Assembly (NCBI GenBank): GCA_016783445.1
Contig: JADHWO010000014.1
Span: 1-46,580, forward strand
Direction of reading: 5' to 3'
From: Candidatus Aminicenantota bacterium
Lineage (GTDB): Bacteria; Acidobacteriota; Aminicenantia; Aminicenantales; Aminicenantaceae
DNA length: 46,580 bases
Position numbers and translations under genes: made by a program. The notes below the pieces were generated by a model, which saw only the letters and a list, made by a program, of their open reading frames with translations, made no database searches and was not told where the DNA came from. This document shows, piece after piece, positions 16,998-28,542 of this stretch. The first letter of the stretch is position 1, and the number at the start of each line of letters is the position of its first letter.

Positions 16998-17130
16998 AAA
17001 AAAAGGGGGCAGGCGTATTTATCTTTATTGAAGGGTTTTGGTTCATCAGTAGGATTTGATTAATCAAATCCACCCTTTTTTTAGGATTAAGAGGTACAAC
17101 CTCCACAAAAAGTTGCCTGTCCCTTTTTTT
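16998..17130. repeat. Paired GGGACAGG-type repeat ends around GATTTGATTAATCAAATCC palindrome
   Basis: The left end AAAAAAGGGGGCAGGCG and the right end TTGCCTGTCCCTTTTTTT are inverted. A GGATTTGATTAATCAAATCC palindrome lies between them near 17053-17072. It sits just after the orphan gene's stop and near the GTPase stop on the other strand, so it may terminate both transcripts. Confidence 0.6.
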
Positions 17131-17203
17131 CCCAGGATCAAATAGCCAGGATTATTCATGAGTCGAGGTAACTGCAGACATCGTTACGAGGAGCAAAGAT
17201 GAT

Positions 17204-18193
17204 TTATATGTGGAGTTCAATAATGTCTTCGTCTTCAAGAATGTGATCACGGTTGACTTTTTGACCCTGATATTTATTTTCACTCCAGATTCGGGCGAAT
17301 TTCAGCTTTTGGGCAAAGTCTTTATGAACGGCTTTGGCCAGTCCCATGACGGATGACCCTTTTTTTAGAGTAAAGGGGTCTTCAAAGCCAACTTTTTTCC
17401 CCGGAACTTTACTGTAAACCCTGATGACATGGAGTATGGAAAACATCTTCTTTTTGAGGCCTTCAAGGCCCTTACCATGACTGACGGATATTGGAATCAC
17501 GCTAAATCCGGGTTTGAGGGCGTTTTTTAATGAATTCAAGTTTTTTTCTGTTAAGGGAAGGTCTGTTTTGTTAGCCACAATTAATGCTATTTTATAAAAG
17601 AGATGGGCTTCTGAGGGAATTGTCTGGTCGTCGGGAATAAGCTCGATCTTCTTTTCTTTCAATTTGTCTAGAAGAGGATATAGGATTTCAGCTTGATTTT
17701 GGCAGGACAGATCTAAAAGCAACAAAATTCTATCAGCCCCTTTGATCAATTCAGAATGCCAGATTTCCATATAGTCTGGCGTGATGGGTGGCGTGTCTAT
17801 GAGTTGAATCTGGGTGTTTTCGAATAACATCATGGCGGGATAGGGAACTCGTGTAGTAAATGGGTAATTGCCCACTTCAGGATTTGCATTAGTTAAAGAT
17901 TTTATCAACGAGGATTTCCCCGAGTTTGGAGGTCCGATAAGCACTATTTGGCCTGCTCCTGCCTTATCGATGTGGTGTGTAGGTCCTTGTTTGGAGATCG
18001 TCGGTTTTTTTTGGGCGGCTGATTTGAGTTTGGCAATTTTTGTCTTAAGAAGTGCCTGAAGCTTTTCTGTCCCTTTGTGTTTAGGAACGAGAGAGAGAAG
18101 TTCCTCTAAAATTTGTGTTTTTTCTTGCGGGCTTTTGGCGGTCTTTAGTTTTTTTTCAGCCTCAAAATATTGCGGCGTTAAATTTGCTGGCAT
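17204..18193 (-). CDS. DRG/Obg-like GTPase with C-terminal TGS domain
   Basis: 329 residues from the ATG at 18193. MPANLTPQYFEAEKK is the usual opening of this bacterial family; upstream in-frame codons to 18241 are judged non-coding. A helical N-terminal region (about 1-75) is followed by a G domain: Walker A GPPNSGKSS (87-95), a switch-like segment EVGNYPFTTRVPYPAMM, G3 DTPP, and NKTD for guanine recognition. A C-terminal TGS domain (about the last 65 residues) ends DHILEDEDIIELHI. Related DRG/Obg proteins act on ribosomes. It is monocistronic, and its role is not known in detail. Confidence 0.9.
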   Translation of the reverse strand: MPANLTPQYFEAEKKLKTAKSPQEKTQILEELLSLVPKHKGTEKLQALLKTKIAKLKSAAQKKPTISKQGPTHHIDKAGAGQIVLIGPPNSGKSSLIKSLTNANPEVGNYPFTTRVPYPAMMLFENTQIQLIDTPPITPDYMEIWHSELIKGADRILLLLDLSCQNQAEILYPLLDKLKEKKIELIPDDQTIPSEAHLFYKIALIVANKTDLPLTEKNLNSLKNALKPGFSVIPISVSHGKGLEGLKKKMFSILHVIRVYSKVPGKKVGFEDPFTLKKGSSVMGLAKAVHKDFAQKLKFARIWSENKYQGQKVNRDHILEDEDIIELHI

Positions 18194-18257
18194 TTGAAAC
18201 TCTTTCTGTTCAATTATAGCTAAATACAATCTCATTTTCAAAATCGTCTGAACTAAA

Positions 18258-18410
18258 GGGGTCGCGTCTCAACATTTGACATTTAGGATCAGGCCTTATC
18301 ACACGTTTGGATCAGGCCTTGCCCTTAGGAAGAGATGTTTATCTCACTTTGATTGCACAAATATATATGTGATAAGGTCTTACTCCGAAAAAATGTTGAG
18401 TAACGACTCC
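18258..18410. mobile_element. MITE-like element, family GGGGTCGCGTCTCAACATTT (copy C)
   Basis: The left end GGGGTCGCGTCTCAACATTT and the right end, read inward on the other strand, GGAGTCGTTACTCAACATTT, form imperfect 20-bp terminal inverted repeats. Inside are GGATCAGGCCTTATCAC and GTGATAAGGTCTTACTCC as inner inverted arms, with ATCAGGCCTTGCCC and AGGAAGAGATG in the middle. It is non-coding and lies between the GTPase start and the gyrB promoter. Confidence 0.65.
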
Positions 18411-18552
18411 AAAAAGTGAGCCAATTACCACAAAATCTCCGTCTTTTTAGTGACTGAATAATAAAAAATGATACAGAAATATGCTTCAGTGATTAGTGTG
18501 TTATGGGCTAGAAAAATCACCAATTTTAAGTTAAAAAAAAGGGTTATTTTTC

Positions 18553-18581
18553 TTTACTAAATTGTCTGCATAATATATAAT
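18553..18581 (+). promoter_or_regulatory. Predicted promoter of gyrB(-gyrA)
   Basis: TTTACT (18553-18558), a 17-bp spacer and a perfect TATAAT (18576-18581), giving a 5' leader of about 74 nt before the ATG at 18662. Confidence 0.6.
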
Positions 18582-18649
18582 TATTTACGAAAAATATGCC
18601 TGTTGTGTTGGGTGAAAAATCCTTCCTATATAGCCCTTCTTTTTTCTAA

Positions 18650-21046
<2,397 letters not shown>

Positions 21047-21088
21047 GAAAAGAGCAGGAGAGAATTTCTTTTATTAAAAGGAGAATGG

Positions 21089-23521
21089 ATGGCCAATAAT
21101 GATGTATCTAAGCTGCCTGTGGTCAGTTTAGAAGAAGAGATGAAGCGGTCTTATCTTGATTACGCTATGAGTGTAATCATTGGTCGAGCCATACCTGATA
21201 TCAAAGACGGACTGAAACCTGTTCATCGCCGCACTCTTTATTCCTTGCATGAAACAGGAAGTGCCTGGAATAAGCCTTATAAAAAATCTGCCCGTATAGT
21301 TGGAGATGTCATAGGAAAGTATCACCCCCATGGTGAGGCAGCTGTTTATGATACTGTTGTTCGTATGGCGCAGGATTTTAGTCTTCGCTATCCCCTTGTA
21401 GATGGGCAGGGCAACTTCGGTTCTATAGACGGAGATCCCCCAGCTGCTATGAGGTATACCGAAGTCAGAATGAAAAAAATTACACAGGAACTTCTGGCAG
21501 ACCTGGATAAGAATACAGTCAACTTTGTTCCGAATTATGATGGCAGTCTCCAGATGCCTGAAGTTCTCCCGGCAAAATTACCTAATTTTCTTATAAATGG
21601 AGGTTCAGGGATTGCAGTTGGCATGGCCACAAATATCCCCTCTCATAATTTAAATGAAGTCATAGACGGAATCATTCATCTCATTCAGCATCCCAAGGCC
21701 AGCTTAGAGAAAATCATGAAGTTTGTCCCTGGCCCGGATTTCCCAACCGGAGGATATATCTTCGGCCTGGAAGGAATAAAAGAAGCTTACGAGACGGGAA
21801 GGGGACTCATTTATTTAAGAGCAAAAGCTATGATTGAGAGGGGCCGGAATAAAGAAAGAGACAGAATCGTCATAACGGAGATTCCTTACCAAGTAAATAA
21901 GTCAAAGCTTCTCGAAAATATTGCAAGCCTTGTGAATAACAAAAAAATAGAGGGTATTGCTGACATTAGAGATGAATCTGACAGAGAAGGGATGCGTATG
22001 GTGATTGAAATAAGAAGGGGGGAATATCCCGAGATTATTTTGAACAACCTCTACAAGCATACTTCCCTTCAAACCACCTACGGTATTATTATGCTGGCCA
22101 TTGTAGAGAAGCAGCCGAAGTTGCTCTGTCTTCTTGACATAATGCACTACTTTATCTCCCATCGTCAGGATGTTGTTCGACGCCGTACGCGCTTTGAATT
22201 AAAAAAAGCAGAATTGAGGGCTCATATCCTTGAGGGATTAACTATTGCGCTTGATCATCTCGATGAGATCATCAGCCTTATCCGTGCTTCTCGTACGGTG
22301 GATCAGGCTCGGAAAGGACTCATCACAAATTTCCATTTAACCCAGATTCAGGCTCAAGCCATTCTGGATTTACAGCTTCAGAAACTGACTCGATTGGAAA
22401 GAGAGAAGATACAGAGAGAACACAGGGATTTACAAAGACAAATCACAAAATTGAGGAAGATTTTAAGAAGTGAGGAGCTTATTCTAAATATTATTGTCGA
22501 GGAACTGAAAGAAATTAAAGAGGCCTATCAGGATGAGAGGAAAACAGAAATCAAAGAAGAAATAATCACAGATCTAAAACCAGAAGATTTAATCAAAGAG
22601 GAAGATGTCGCAATCACATACACATCATCCGGTTATGTTAAACGCACTTCTTTGAGTTACTACCATTTTCAAAGCCGGGGAGGAAAAGGAAGAAGAGGTA
22701 TCATCATGAAGGCAGAGGATGTTGTGCAGGACCTTTTTATTTGTTCTACACACAGCTATCTCCTTATTTTTACCAGCAAAGGACGTCTGTACTGGCTTAA
22801 GGCCCTTTATATACCTGATGTTGGAGTTTCAAGCCGGGGAAAATCCATCAGGAACCTTGTTCAGTTAGAGCCGGATGAAAAAGTAAGTTCTGTTGTTGCG
22901 GTGAAAGATTTTTCTGGTGACCGCTATGTAGTGATGTTGGCCTCGAATGGACGGATAAAAAAATCAAAATTGAGTGATTTCCGGAACATCCGCAAAGGCG
23001 GTATTATAGCTATTGGCCTTAACCGAAAAAACGAATTGCTCACAGCAAAGTTAACCGATGGTAAAAAAGATATTTTGATCGGGACAAGGTTAGGGAAGGC
23101 AATAAGGTTTAAAGAAACCCAGGTGAGACCTATGGGGCGCCAGGCTGCCGGTGTAAAAGCTATTACCTTAGGACCAAAAGATAAGATTGTCGGTATGATC
23201 GTTGCGGGAGCAGAGGAGAAATATATTTTTACAGCAAGTGAAAAGGGCTGCGGCAAGAAGACTGAAATCAACCTCTATCCACTACGTCGAAGAGGAGGGA
23301 AGGGTGTAATAAATCTTAGAGTTAATGCTAAGATTGGAAAAGCTATTGGGATAGTTGGAATATCCGGTGAGGAGTTAATCCAGATCACAAAGGCTGGTAA
23401 AGTTATCAGGATAAAAACAGAGCAAGTGAGGCCTTCCGGGAGGGCAACTCAAGGGGTTAGAATAATTAATCTTGGAAAAGGCGATGAAGTTGTCTCTATA
23501 GCAAAAGTTCTGGAGAGTTAG
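21089..23521 (+). CDS. gyrA: DNA gyrase subunit A
   Basis: DNA-cleaving subunit of gyrase, 810 residues. The N-terminal breakage-reunion domain has the catalytic Tyr123 in [10 protein letters not shown] and the winged-helix segment [12 protein letters not shown]; the coiled-coil arm follows (about 360-490). The C-terminal beta-pinwheel contains a GyrA-box variant QSRGGKG plus repeated blade motifs [24 protein letters not shown] and [13 protein letters not shown], which separates it from ParC. The residue matching E. coli Ser83 is Ala84 here, and Asp82 is Glu83. The start is set by AAGGAG 5 nt before the ATG at 21089. It forms an operon with gyrB. Confidence 0.98.
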   Translation: MANNDVSKLPVVSLEEEMKRSYLDYAMSVIIGRAIPDIKDGLKPVHRRTLYSLHETGSAWNKPYKKSARIVGDVIGKYHPHGEAAVYDTVVRMAQDFSLRYPLVDGQGNFGSIDGDPPAAMRYTEVRMKKITQELLADLDKNTVNFVPNYDGSLQMPEVLPAKLPNFLINGGSGIAVGMATNIPSHNLNEVIDGIIHLIQHPKASLEKIMKFVPGPDFPTGGYIFGLEGIKEAYETGRGLIYLRAKAMIERGRNKERDRIVITEIPYQVNKSKLLENIASLVNNKKIEGIADIRDESDREGMRMVIEIRRGEYPEIILNNLYKHTSLQTTYGIIMLAIVEKQPKLLCLLDIMHYFISHRQDVVRRRTRFELKKAELRAHILEGLTIALDHLDEIISLIRASRTVDQARKGLITNFHLTQIQAQAILDLQLQKLTRLEREKIQREHRDLQRQITKLRKILRSEELILNIIVEELKEIKEAYQDERKTEIKEEIITDLKPEDLIKEEDVAITYTSSGYVKRTSLSYYHFQSRGGKGRRGIIMKAEDVVQDLFICSTHSYLLIFTSKGRLYWLKALYIPDVGVSSRGKSIRNLVQLEPDEKVSSVVAVKDFSGDRYVVMLASNGRIKKSKLSDFRNIRKGGIIAIGLNRKNELLTAKLTDGKKDILIGTRLGKAIRFKETQVRPMGRQAAGVKAITLGPKDKIVGMIVAGAEEKYIFTASEKGCGKKTEINLYPLRRRGGKGVINLRVNAKIGKAIGIVGISGEELIQITKAGKVIRIKTEQVRPSGRATQGVRIINLGKGDEVVSIAKVLES

Positions 23522-23528
23522 TTTAAAA

Positions 23529-23549
23529 AAATAGAACTGTCCCTCATTT
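23529..23549 (+). repeat. AATAGAACTGTCCC repeat head
   Basis: AAATAGAACTGTCCCTCATT, related to the two AATAGAACCGTCCCCATTTT copies at 40704 and 40746. It lies directly after the gyrA stop. Confidence 0.5.
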
Positions 23550-23688
23550 GTGCTAATCAGCTGGTGGCATTAGGCATCAAGCTTTTTACTAAAATTTGGT
23601 TTTACTTATTCCCCTTATAACGGATCAGTTCGACAGGTTAAACTTTACGTCCTGTGTTATATTTTAATGAAATGCTGGAACAGATTAT

Positions 23689-24402
23689 TCAAGGTTGTTT
23701 TTCAAGCCAATACAATATCCTGCCGCAGTTCTCACAGAGGATAAGTTTCTCTTTTTCTTTTAATTCATTTAATACCTGGGGTCTGACGCGCATATGACAC
23801 ATAAAACAAAAATCATCTTTTACAGGCGATAGCGCAATATTATTATTTTTCTTGAATATTTTTAGATAAAGACTTGTTTGGCTAGCAGGAATTTTTGGCA
23901 AAAGATTTTCTTTTTCTTGGATTAGTCCTTTTTTCTTTAATTCTGACTCGTTGTTCTTTTGTTCCAGGATTTTTTTTTCTATTGAGTATTTCTCTTCTGC
24001 CTCTTTGAGTTTTTGTTCTGATGTTTTTATTTCATCCTCAATCTCATCAGCAGAGAGCATCTCGCTGATTATCTCCTCTTCCAGATCGTCGATTTTCTGT
24101 TGAGCTTCTTTGATTTCTTTAAGAAGAGAACTGTACTCTATATTTGTCTTGACATAATTAAGCTGTAGGTTATATTTTGAGGCTTTTTCCTTAATATCTT
24201 TGACTTCAGATTCTAAGTCTCTTCGGTTTTTCTGGTTCTGGGATATTTTTTCTTTAGCTTGAGTTACAATTTGAGTGCTTTGTTCAATTTTCTTGTTGAT
24301 TTCTTCGATTTTGGAGGGAATGCCTTCGAGGAAAAGAGAGGTGTCTATTATTTCTTTATCAAGATCTTGCAGTTGAATTAGTTTATTAAACTCAATATCC
24401 AC
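23689..24402 (-). CDS. C4-type zinc-ribbon coiled-coil protein
   Basis: 237 residues. Residues 5-180 are nearly continuous heptad-rich coiled coil. The C-terminus is a zinc ribbon with two CxxC pairs, FCFMCHMR and CENCGR, the layout of the widespread zf-RING_7 family, whose biological role is not settled. The start is GTG at 24402 with GAGG 7 nt upstream; an ATG two bases further upstream is out of frame. It follows a tRNA(CAU) gene by 21 bp on the same strand, and the only promoter-like signal is ahead of that tRNA, so it may be expressed by read-through from the tRNA transcript. Confidence 0.9.
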   Translation of the reverse strand: MDIEFNKLIQLQDLDKEIIDTSLFLEGIPSKIEEINKKIEQSTQIVTQAKEKISQNQKNRRDLESEVKDIKEKASKYNLQLNYVKTNIEYSSLLKEIKEAQQKIDDLEEEIISEMLSADEIEDEIKTSEQKLKEAEEKYSIEKKILEQKNNESELKKKGLIQEKENLLPKIPASQTSLYLKIFKKNNNIALSPVKDDFCFMCHMRVRPQVLNELKEKEKLILCENCGRILYWLEKQP

Positions 24403-24423
24403 ATCTTTTCCTCAAGTAGAAAA

Positions 24424-24495
24424 TGGGCCTACCAGGATTCGAACCTGGGACCTGCCGGTTATGAGCCGGAGGCTCTTCCGCTGAGCTATAGGCCC
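24424..24495 (-). tRNA. tRNA with CAT anticodon (Met or lysidine-modified Ile2)
   Basis: 72 nt, minus strand. Acceptor GGGCCTA/TAGGCCC, D stem GCTC/GAGC with a short loop, anticodon loop CTCATAA (anticodon CAT) on a CCGG/CCGG core stem with a T-C mismatch at its base, T stem CCAGG/CCTGG with TTCGAAT, discriminator A, and no CCA. It lacks the initiator's GGG/CCC anticodon stem. The GGGCC acceptor and CTCATAA loop resemble tRNA-Ile2 of other bacteria, but elongator tRNA-Met cannot be excluded. Confidence 0.93.
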
Positions 24496-24502
24496 TAACT
24501 TT

Positions 24503-24531
24503 CTTATAGCAGATATCAAATTTCAAGTCAA
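24503..24531 (-). promoter_or_regulatory. Predicted promoter of tRNA(CAT), perhaps also the zinc-ribbon gene
   Basis: Minus strand TTGACT (24526-24531), a 17-bp spacer and TATAAG (24503-24508). The -10 ends 8 bp before the tRNA 5' end. Confidence 0.6.
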
Positions 24532-24561
24532 TTTAGCATAAAAGTAAAAGATATAAGAGAT

Positions 24562-24710
24562 AAAAGGGGACAGGTTACTTTATTCAGGCTGCTTTTTTGT
24601 AGGGGTTTGATTTATCAAACCCACCATTTTTTTAAGTTATTGGAATTGAATCATTCTCTAAGAGACGGGCTTAATTCATCTGTAGGAAAAAGTTGCCTAT
24701 CCCTTTTTTT
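24562..24710. repeat. Paired GGGGACAGG/CCTATCCC ends around GGGTTTGATTTATCAAACCC
   Basis: AAAAGGGGACAGGTTACTT at the left and AAGTTGCCTATCCCTTTTTTT at the right are inverted. The palindrome GGGTTTGATTTATCAAACCC lies between them at about 24605-24624. The right end abuts the rpoD stop codon (24720-24722), where a terminator would be expected. Confidence 0.6.
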
Positions 24711-24719
24711 GTTTTTTAC

Positions 24720-26342
24720 TCAGTCCTCATCCGTAAAAGACTTCAGTTTGCGGCTGCGGCTTGGATGTTTTAGTTTTCTTAAAGCTTTGGCTTCGATCTG
24801 CCTTATTCTCTCACGAGTCACTTTGAATTGCTGTCCGACTTCTTCCAAAGTGTGCTCATTTCCGTCCCCTAATCCGAACCTCATTTTCAGAACTTTAGCT
24901 TCTCTTTCTGTTAAAGATATTAAGGCTTCTCCAATCTGCTCTCTCAGGTTGATGTTAATAACAGTCTCAGGTGGAGAAGGAAGAACCTTATCTTCGATAA
25001 AATCTCCCAGGTGGCTGTCCTCTTCTTCCCCAATAGGGGTCTCCAGCGAAATAGGTTCCTGGGCGATTTTTATGATTTTTCTCACTTTATTGACAGACAT
25101 GTCCATCTTTTTTGCTATCTCTTCGGATGTTGGTTCACGTCCGATTTCCTGGACAAGGCTCCTTGATACTCTGATCAGTTTGTTTATAGTCTCTATCATA
25201 TGTACTGGAATTCTTATTGTCCTGGCCTGATCAGCTATAGCTCTGGTTATGGCCTGTCTGATCCACCAGGTTGCATAGGTGGAGAATTTATAACCCCTCC
25301 GGTATTCAAATTTATCTACAGCTTTCATTAAGCCCATGTTTCCTTCCTGGATGAGATCCAGAAATTGGAGTCCCCGATTGCTGTACTTCTTGGCGATAGA
25401 AACCACAAGTCTTAAGTTTGCAGCAACCAGTTCTTTTTTCGCTTGGTTGCTGATTCTTTTCCCCGCAGTGATAGCCCTGAGTGTTTTTCTTAGAGCCTGG
25501 GAATCAAGGCCGATCTCTTTCTTGCATGTCCTCAGGAGTTTGTTGATTTCGTTGGTTTTTTGTTTTAGTTCAGCCTGTTGTTTTTTACCTTTAGCTCGAT
25601 TGAGGGAAAGATTTAATTCTTCCTTTGTTTCTTCTAGCTCATTGACGACTTTTAGCTTTTCGCGGAGATTAGTAATGATAACTTCTCTGTGGGATGGACG
25701 TATGTTTAGCGCCCTTATGAGGCGGCTCATTTTTACAATGAGCCTTCCGCGCTTAATGATATTTTTCTTTGCCTGAGGGATGCTGTCTAGTTGAATACTG
25801 AGATCTTTAATTGTCTTGATTTTTGCCAGTATCTGCTTCTTTTTCGCTTCGAGTTTTCCTTCCGCAACGTCATCTTCGCTGATATCAAACATTTCCAGGA
25901 CGAAATCAGGATCATCTTTTATTATTTCCTCTAGAGAAAGGATTTCGTTCAGAACAAGCCGCGTTTTAGAGAGAGCTTTGATGATGGATTTTTCTCCCTT
26001 TTCTATTTCCCTTGCTATGGCTACTTCGCCTTCTCGAGTCAAAAGCGAAATATTCCCCATTTCTCTCAGATAGAGCTTAACAGGGTCAGTTGTACGTTCC
26101 AGGCCGTGAAGTGAGACTAGGTCACTTTTTCTTCTTTTAGGAGCAACTACTTTCTTTTTAGCATCGAGGATTTTAATCCCATATTCGTCCATGGATTTGA
26201 GAAAATCTTTAAAAACTCCTTCAGAGTCTATATCATCATGGAATGAGTCTTCTATTTCTTTATAAAGAAGATAGCCCTGTTTCCTTCCTTTTGAAATCAG
26301 TTCGTGAATTTCTTCTTTATGAGGCTTGTTTTCTGATGCCAA
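24720..26342 (-). CDS. rpoD: Primary (housekeeping) sigma factor, sigma-70 family
   Basis: 540 residues. There is a short region 1.1-like N-terminus, then region 1.2 [20 protein letters not shown]. Region 2 has [40 protein letters not shown] and [20 protein letters not shown], which recognise the -10 element. Region 3 has [12 protein letters not shown]. Region 4 has [20 protein letters not shown], which recognises the -35. The TTGACA/TATAAT-type promoters in this window match what such a factor reads. The start is TTG at 26342 with GGAGAG about 8 nt upstream; no other in-frame start fits. It begins 2 nt after the dnaG stop, so the two form one operon. Confidence 0.97.
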   Translation of the reverse strand: MASENKPHKEEIHELISKGRKQGYLLYKEIEDSFHDDIDSEGVFKDFLKSMDEYGIKILDAKKKVVAPKRRKSDLVSLHGLERTTDPVKLYLREMGNISLLTREGEVAIAREIEKGEKSIIKALSKTRLVLNEILSLEEIIKDDPDFVLEMFDISEDDVAEGKLEAKKKQILAKIKTIKDLSIQLDSIPQAKKNIIKRGRLIVKMSRLIRALNIRPSHREVIITNLREKLKVVNELEETKEELNLSLNRAKGKKQQAELKQKTNEINKLLRTCKKEIGLDSQALRKTLRAITAGKRISNQAKKELVAANLRLVVSIAKKYSNRGLQFLDLIQEGNMGLMKAVDKFEYRRGYKFSTYATWWIRQAITRAIADQARTIRIPVHMIETINKLIRVSRSLVQEIGREPTSEEIAKKMDMSVNKVRKIIKIAQEPISLETPIGEEEDSHLGDFIEDKVLPSPPETVININLREQIGEALISLTEREAKVLKMRFGLGDGNEHTLEEVGQQFKVTRERIRQIEAKALRKLKHPSRSRKLKSFTDED

Positions 26343-26344
26343 TG

Positions 26345-28129
26345 TTAGCTTCTCTCCTTTGTTGTGCTATCCCCTTTATTATAACCCAAATTTTGATAAT
26401 TTCGTTCCGATAATAGAGATAGCTGATTTTTTATGTCCTGAAATTTTTTTATTAGAGGTAAAATCTTGTCCCTTTCTTTATTCCTTTCTAATCTAGCAAT
26501 TTCTAAATTTAGCTTTTTTGCCTGGTTTTCAAGTGAGAGCTGTCTTAAAGTATTTAAACATTCTAAAGCCTCCTCGACAGTTGCGTCTTGTTCTTTTTCC
26601 TGTAGAGCTCGTGTCAAAGAGGCAGAAAGAGAAGGATCGATCTTTTGTATTAATTTAGGAAGGCTTGATTCTTCCCCTTTTTTAAAACTTTCTGATAAAG
26701 CGATAAAGATAGGCTCACTTCTCAAGCCTTGATAGTACTCCTCTTTTATTTCTGCAAATACATACGGGCCAATTTTTTTATCTTCAATGAGTATTTGAAG
26801 GAGTCTTTTTTCAGCATTAAGAAAGGAATCTTTTTCTTCTGCCTTCTTCTCAATTGGTTTCTGTTTGGCCATTGACCTGAGTGTATGTTCATCTATAGAG
26901 AGATATTCGCCTGTTTGTTTAAAATACTCGCTGCGGACGACTGGGTCGGGTATCCTTCCTATCTCACTGACAATATCGCGGGCGATTTTTGCTTTTTCTT
27001 CCGGGATTTCGATATTATCTTCTTGAAGATGGCTGTCGATTAAAAATTTGAGTCCAGGGGTGCTCTTTTGGACCAGCTTATTAAATTGGTTTGCCCCGTA
27101 TTTCTTGATGTAACTGTCAGGGTCAAGCCCTGCCGGGAGAGTCAGGACCTTTATTTGAAGGCCTTTTTCAAAGCAGAGAGATATTGCGCGGATGGCTGCT
27201 TTTTTCCCTGCCGGGTCGGCATCGTAGCTGACATTAATTTTTGGAGTAAACCGTAAAGCAAGAGAGACCTGGTCAGAGGTCAGGCTTGTGCCCAATGAGG
27301 CGGCGACATTTGTAATTCCTGCCTGATAAAGAGCGAGAAAATCTGTGTATCCTTCTACAAGGATAGCTTCGCCTTTTTCTCGGATTGAGTCTTTACAAAA
27401 ATTTAGACCGTAAAGAAATTTCCCTTTTGTGTAGATTGGTGTATCCGGGGAATTAAGATATTTCGGTTCTGCGTCTGCTATGGTTCTTCCCCCAAAAGCA
27501 ATAACCTTGCCGGTTAAATTAAATATTGGAAATATGATTCTTCCTCTGAACCGGTCGTAATAGCCGTTTTTCTTTTGGCTAAAAAGGATTAGTCCTGCTT
27601 TCTCGAGGAGTTTTGGTTCCACGTTTTTTTCTTTAAAAAAGAGGATGAGGGAATCCCAGGAATTTAATGCATAACCGATCTTCAGTTCCTGAATGACTTC
27701 TTTAGAAATTTTTCTTTTTTGAAGATAATCGAGGGCTTTTTCGCCTTCTTTAGTATTAAAGAGGTTTTTCTTGAAGAAAGCGAGGGTGTGTTCGTTTATT
27801 TTAAATAATTGTTCTTCTAATTTTTGAAGTTGCGGGGAGAATTTTCTCCTTTCTGGGAGTTTAACGTTATATTTATCAGCCAGAAATTTTAGAGCTTCCG
27901 GGAAGCTGAGGCTTTCTTTCTCCATAACAAGAGTAAAAACATCTCCTCCTGCTCCGCATCCAAAACAGTGATAAAGCTGTTTTTCATCATCAACAGTAAA
28001 GGAAGGATCTTTTTCGGAATGGAATGGGCAGAGTCCAATGTGCTTTTTTCCCCGCTTTCGCAGTGTAGTATACTGCGAAACGATATCAATGATGTTCGCA
28101 ACTTGCCTTATCTGGTCTATTATTTCCAT
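26345..28129 (-). CDS. dnaG: DNA primase
   Basis: Synthesises RNA primers at the replication fork. 594 residues from the ATG at 28129 ([20 protein letters not shown] is the family start). The longer in-frame reading to 28195 crosses a near-perfect promoter and is rejected. The CHC2 zinc finger has Cys34, His37, Cys55 and Cys58 (CPFH, CFGC). The catalytic core has [14 protein letters not shown] and the TOPRIM acidic pair [11 protein letters not shown]. The C-terminal helicase-binding region (about 420-594) is divergent and charged. dnaG and rpoD are adjacent as in the classical macromolecular synthesis operon, but rpsU is absent. Confidence 0.97.
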   Translation of the reverse strand: MEIIDQIRQVANIIDIVSQYTTLRKRGKKHIGLCPFHSEKDPSFTVDDEKQLYHCFGCGAGGDVFTLVMEKESLSFPEALKFLADKYNVKLPERRKFSPQLQKLEEQLFKINEHTLAFFKKNLFNTKEGEKALDYLQKRKISKEVIQELKIGYALNSWDSLILFFKEKNVEPKLLEKAGLILFSQKKNGYYDRFRGRIIFPIFNLTGKVIAFGGRTIADAEPKYLNSPDTPIYTKGKFLYGLNFCKDSIREKGEAILVEGYTDFLALYQAGITNVAASLGTSLTSDQVSLALRFTPKINVSYDADPAGKKAAIRAISLCFEKGLQIKVLTLPAGLDPDSYIKKYGANQFNKLVQKSTPGLKFLIDSHLQEDNIEIPEEKAKIARDIVSEIGRIPDPVVRSEYFKQTGEYLSIDEHTLRSMAKQKPIEKKAEEKDSFLNAEKRLLQILIEDKKIGPYVFAEIKEEYYQGLRSEPIFIALSESFKKGEESSLPKLIQKIDPSLSASLTRALQEKEQDATVEEALECLNTLRQLSLENQAKKLNLEIARLERNKERDKILPLIKKFQDIKNQLSLLSERNYQNLGYNKGDSTTKERS

Positions 28130-28166
28130 GGGTATTCGTTTAAAGGATGTAGAATGACTACAAGTA

Positions 28167-28195
28167 AATATAGGGGGGAGATACTCAATTGTCAA
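28167..28195 (-). promoter_or_regulatory. Predicted strong promoter of dnaG-rpoD
   Basis: Minus strand TTGACA (28190-28195), a 17-bp spacer and TATATT (28167-28172). The 5' leader would be about 30 nt. Confidence 0.7.
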
Positions 28196-28271
28196 GCGTC
28201 TAAGTGGTTAAAAATTAAAGTTTTACAAATTATACGTTAAGTGAAGGAAAAAGAGTAAAAAAGAGACGGTT

Positions 28272-28542
28272 AATAAAAAAGGGGACAGGTTTACTTACTC
28301 AATAATTCGGTAACACTTTTATAATGTCATAACGAGAAGCGCAGAAGATTGCCACGCTACGCTCGCAACAGGCTATGCAATCTCATATAGTGAAATGAAG
28401 TCATAATATAAATAAGAATAGCATCTTATCTTATGAGATTGCCACGCTCCCTTCGGTCGCTCGCAATGACTTTTATATCTTCTATATCATTACAGAAAGT
28501 GTTACCTAATCCCTAAGGATAAAATTAGCCTGTCCTTTTTTT
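28272..28542. repeat. Nested repeat island between larB and dnaG
   Basis: The outer layer is AAAAAAGGGGACAGGTTTAC (28275-28294) with AGCCTGTCCTTTTTTT (28528-28542). The middle layer is the inverted pair GGTAACACTTTT (28309-28320) and AAAGTGTTACC (28496-28506). The inner layer is two AGATTGCCACGCT-CGCTCGCAA copies at about 28347-28372 and 28435-28471. The outer right end runs into the larB stop codon, so it may also serve as larB's terminator. Confidence 0.65.

Noticed and set aside
18194-18241. 16-residue N-terminal extension of the TGS GTPase
   Set aside because: It would start at TTG, and the family start MPANLTPQY lies downstream.
24607-25230. 207-residue plus-strand reading frame over rpoD
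   Set aside because: It is antisense to a clear primary sigma factor, is Ser/Leu-rich as mirror frames are, and has no ribosome-binding site.
28130-28195. 22-residue extension of DnaG
   Set aside because: It overlaps a TTGACA-17-TATATT promoter, and the family start MEIIDQIR lies at 28129.
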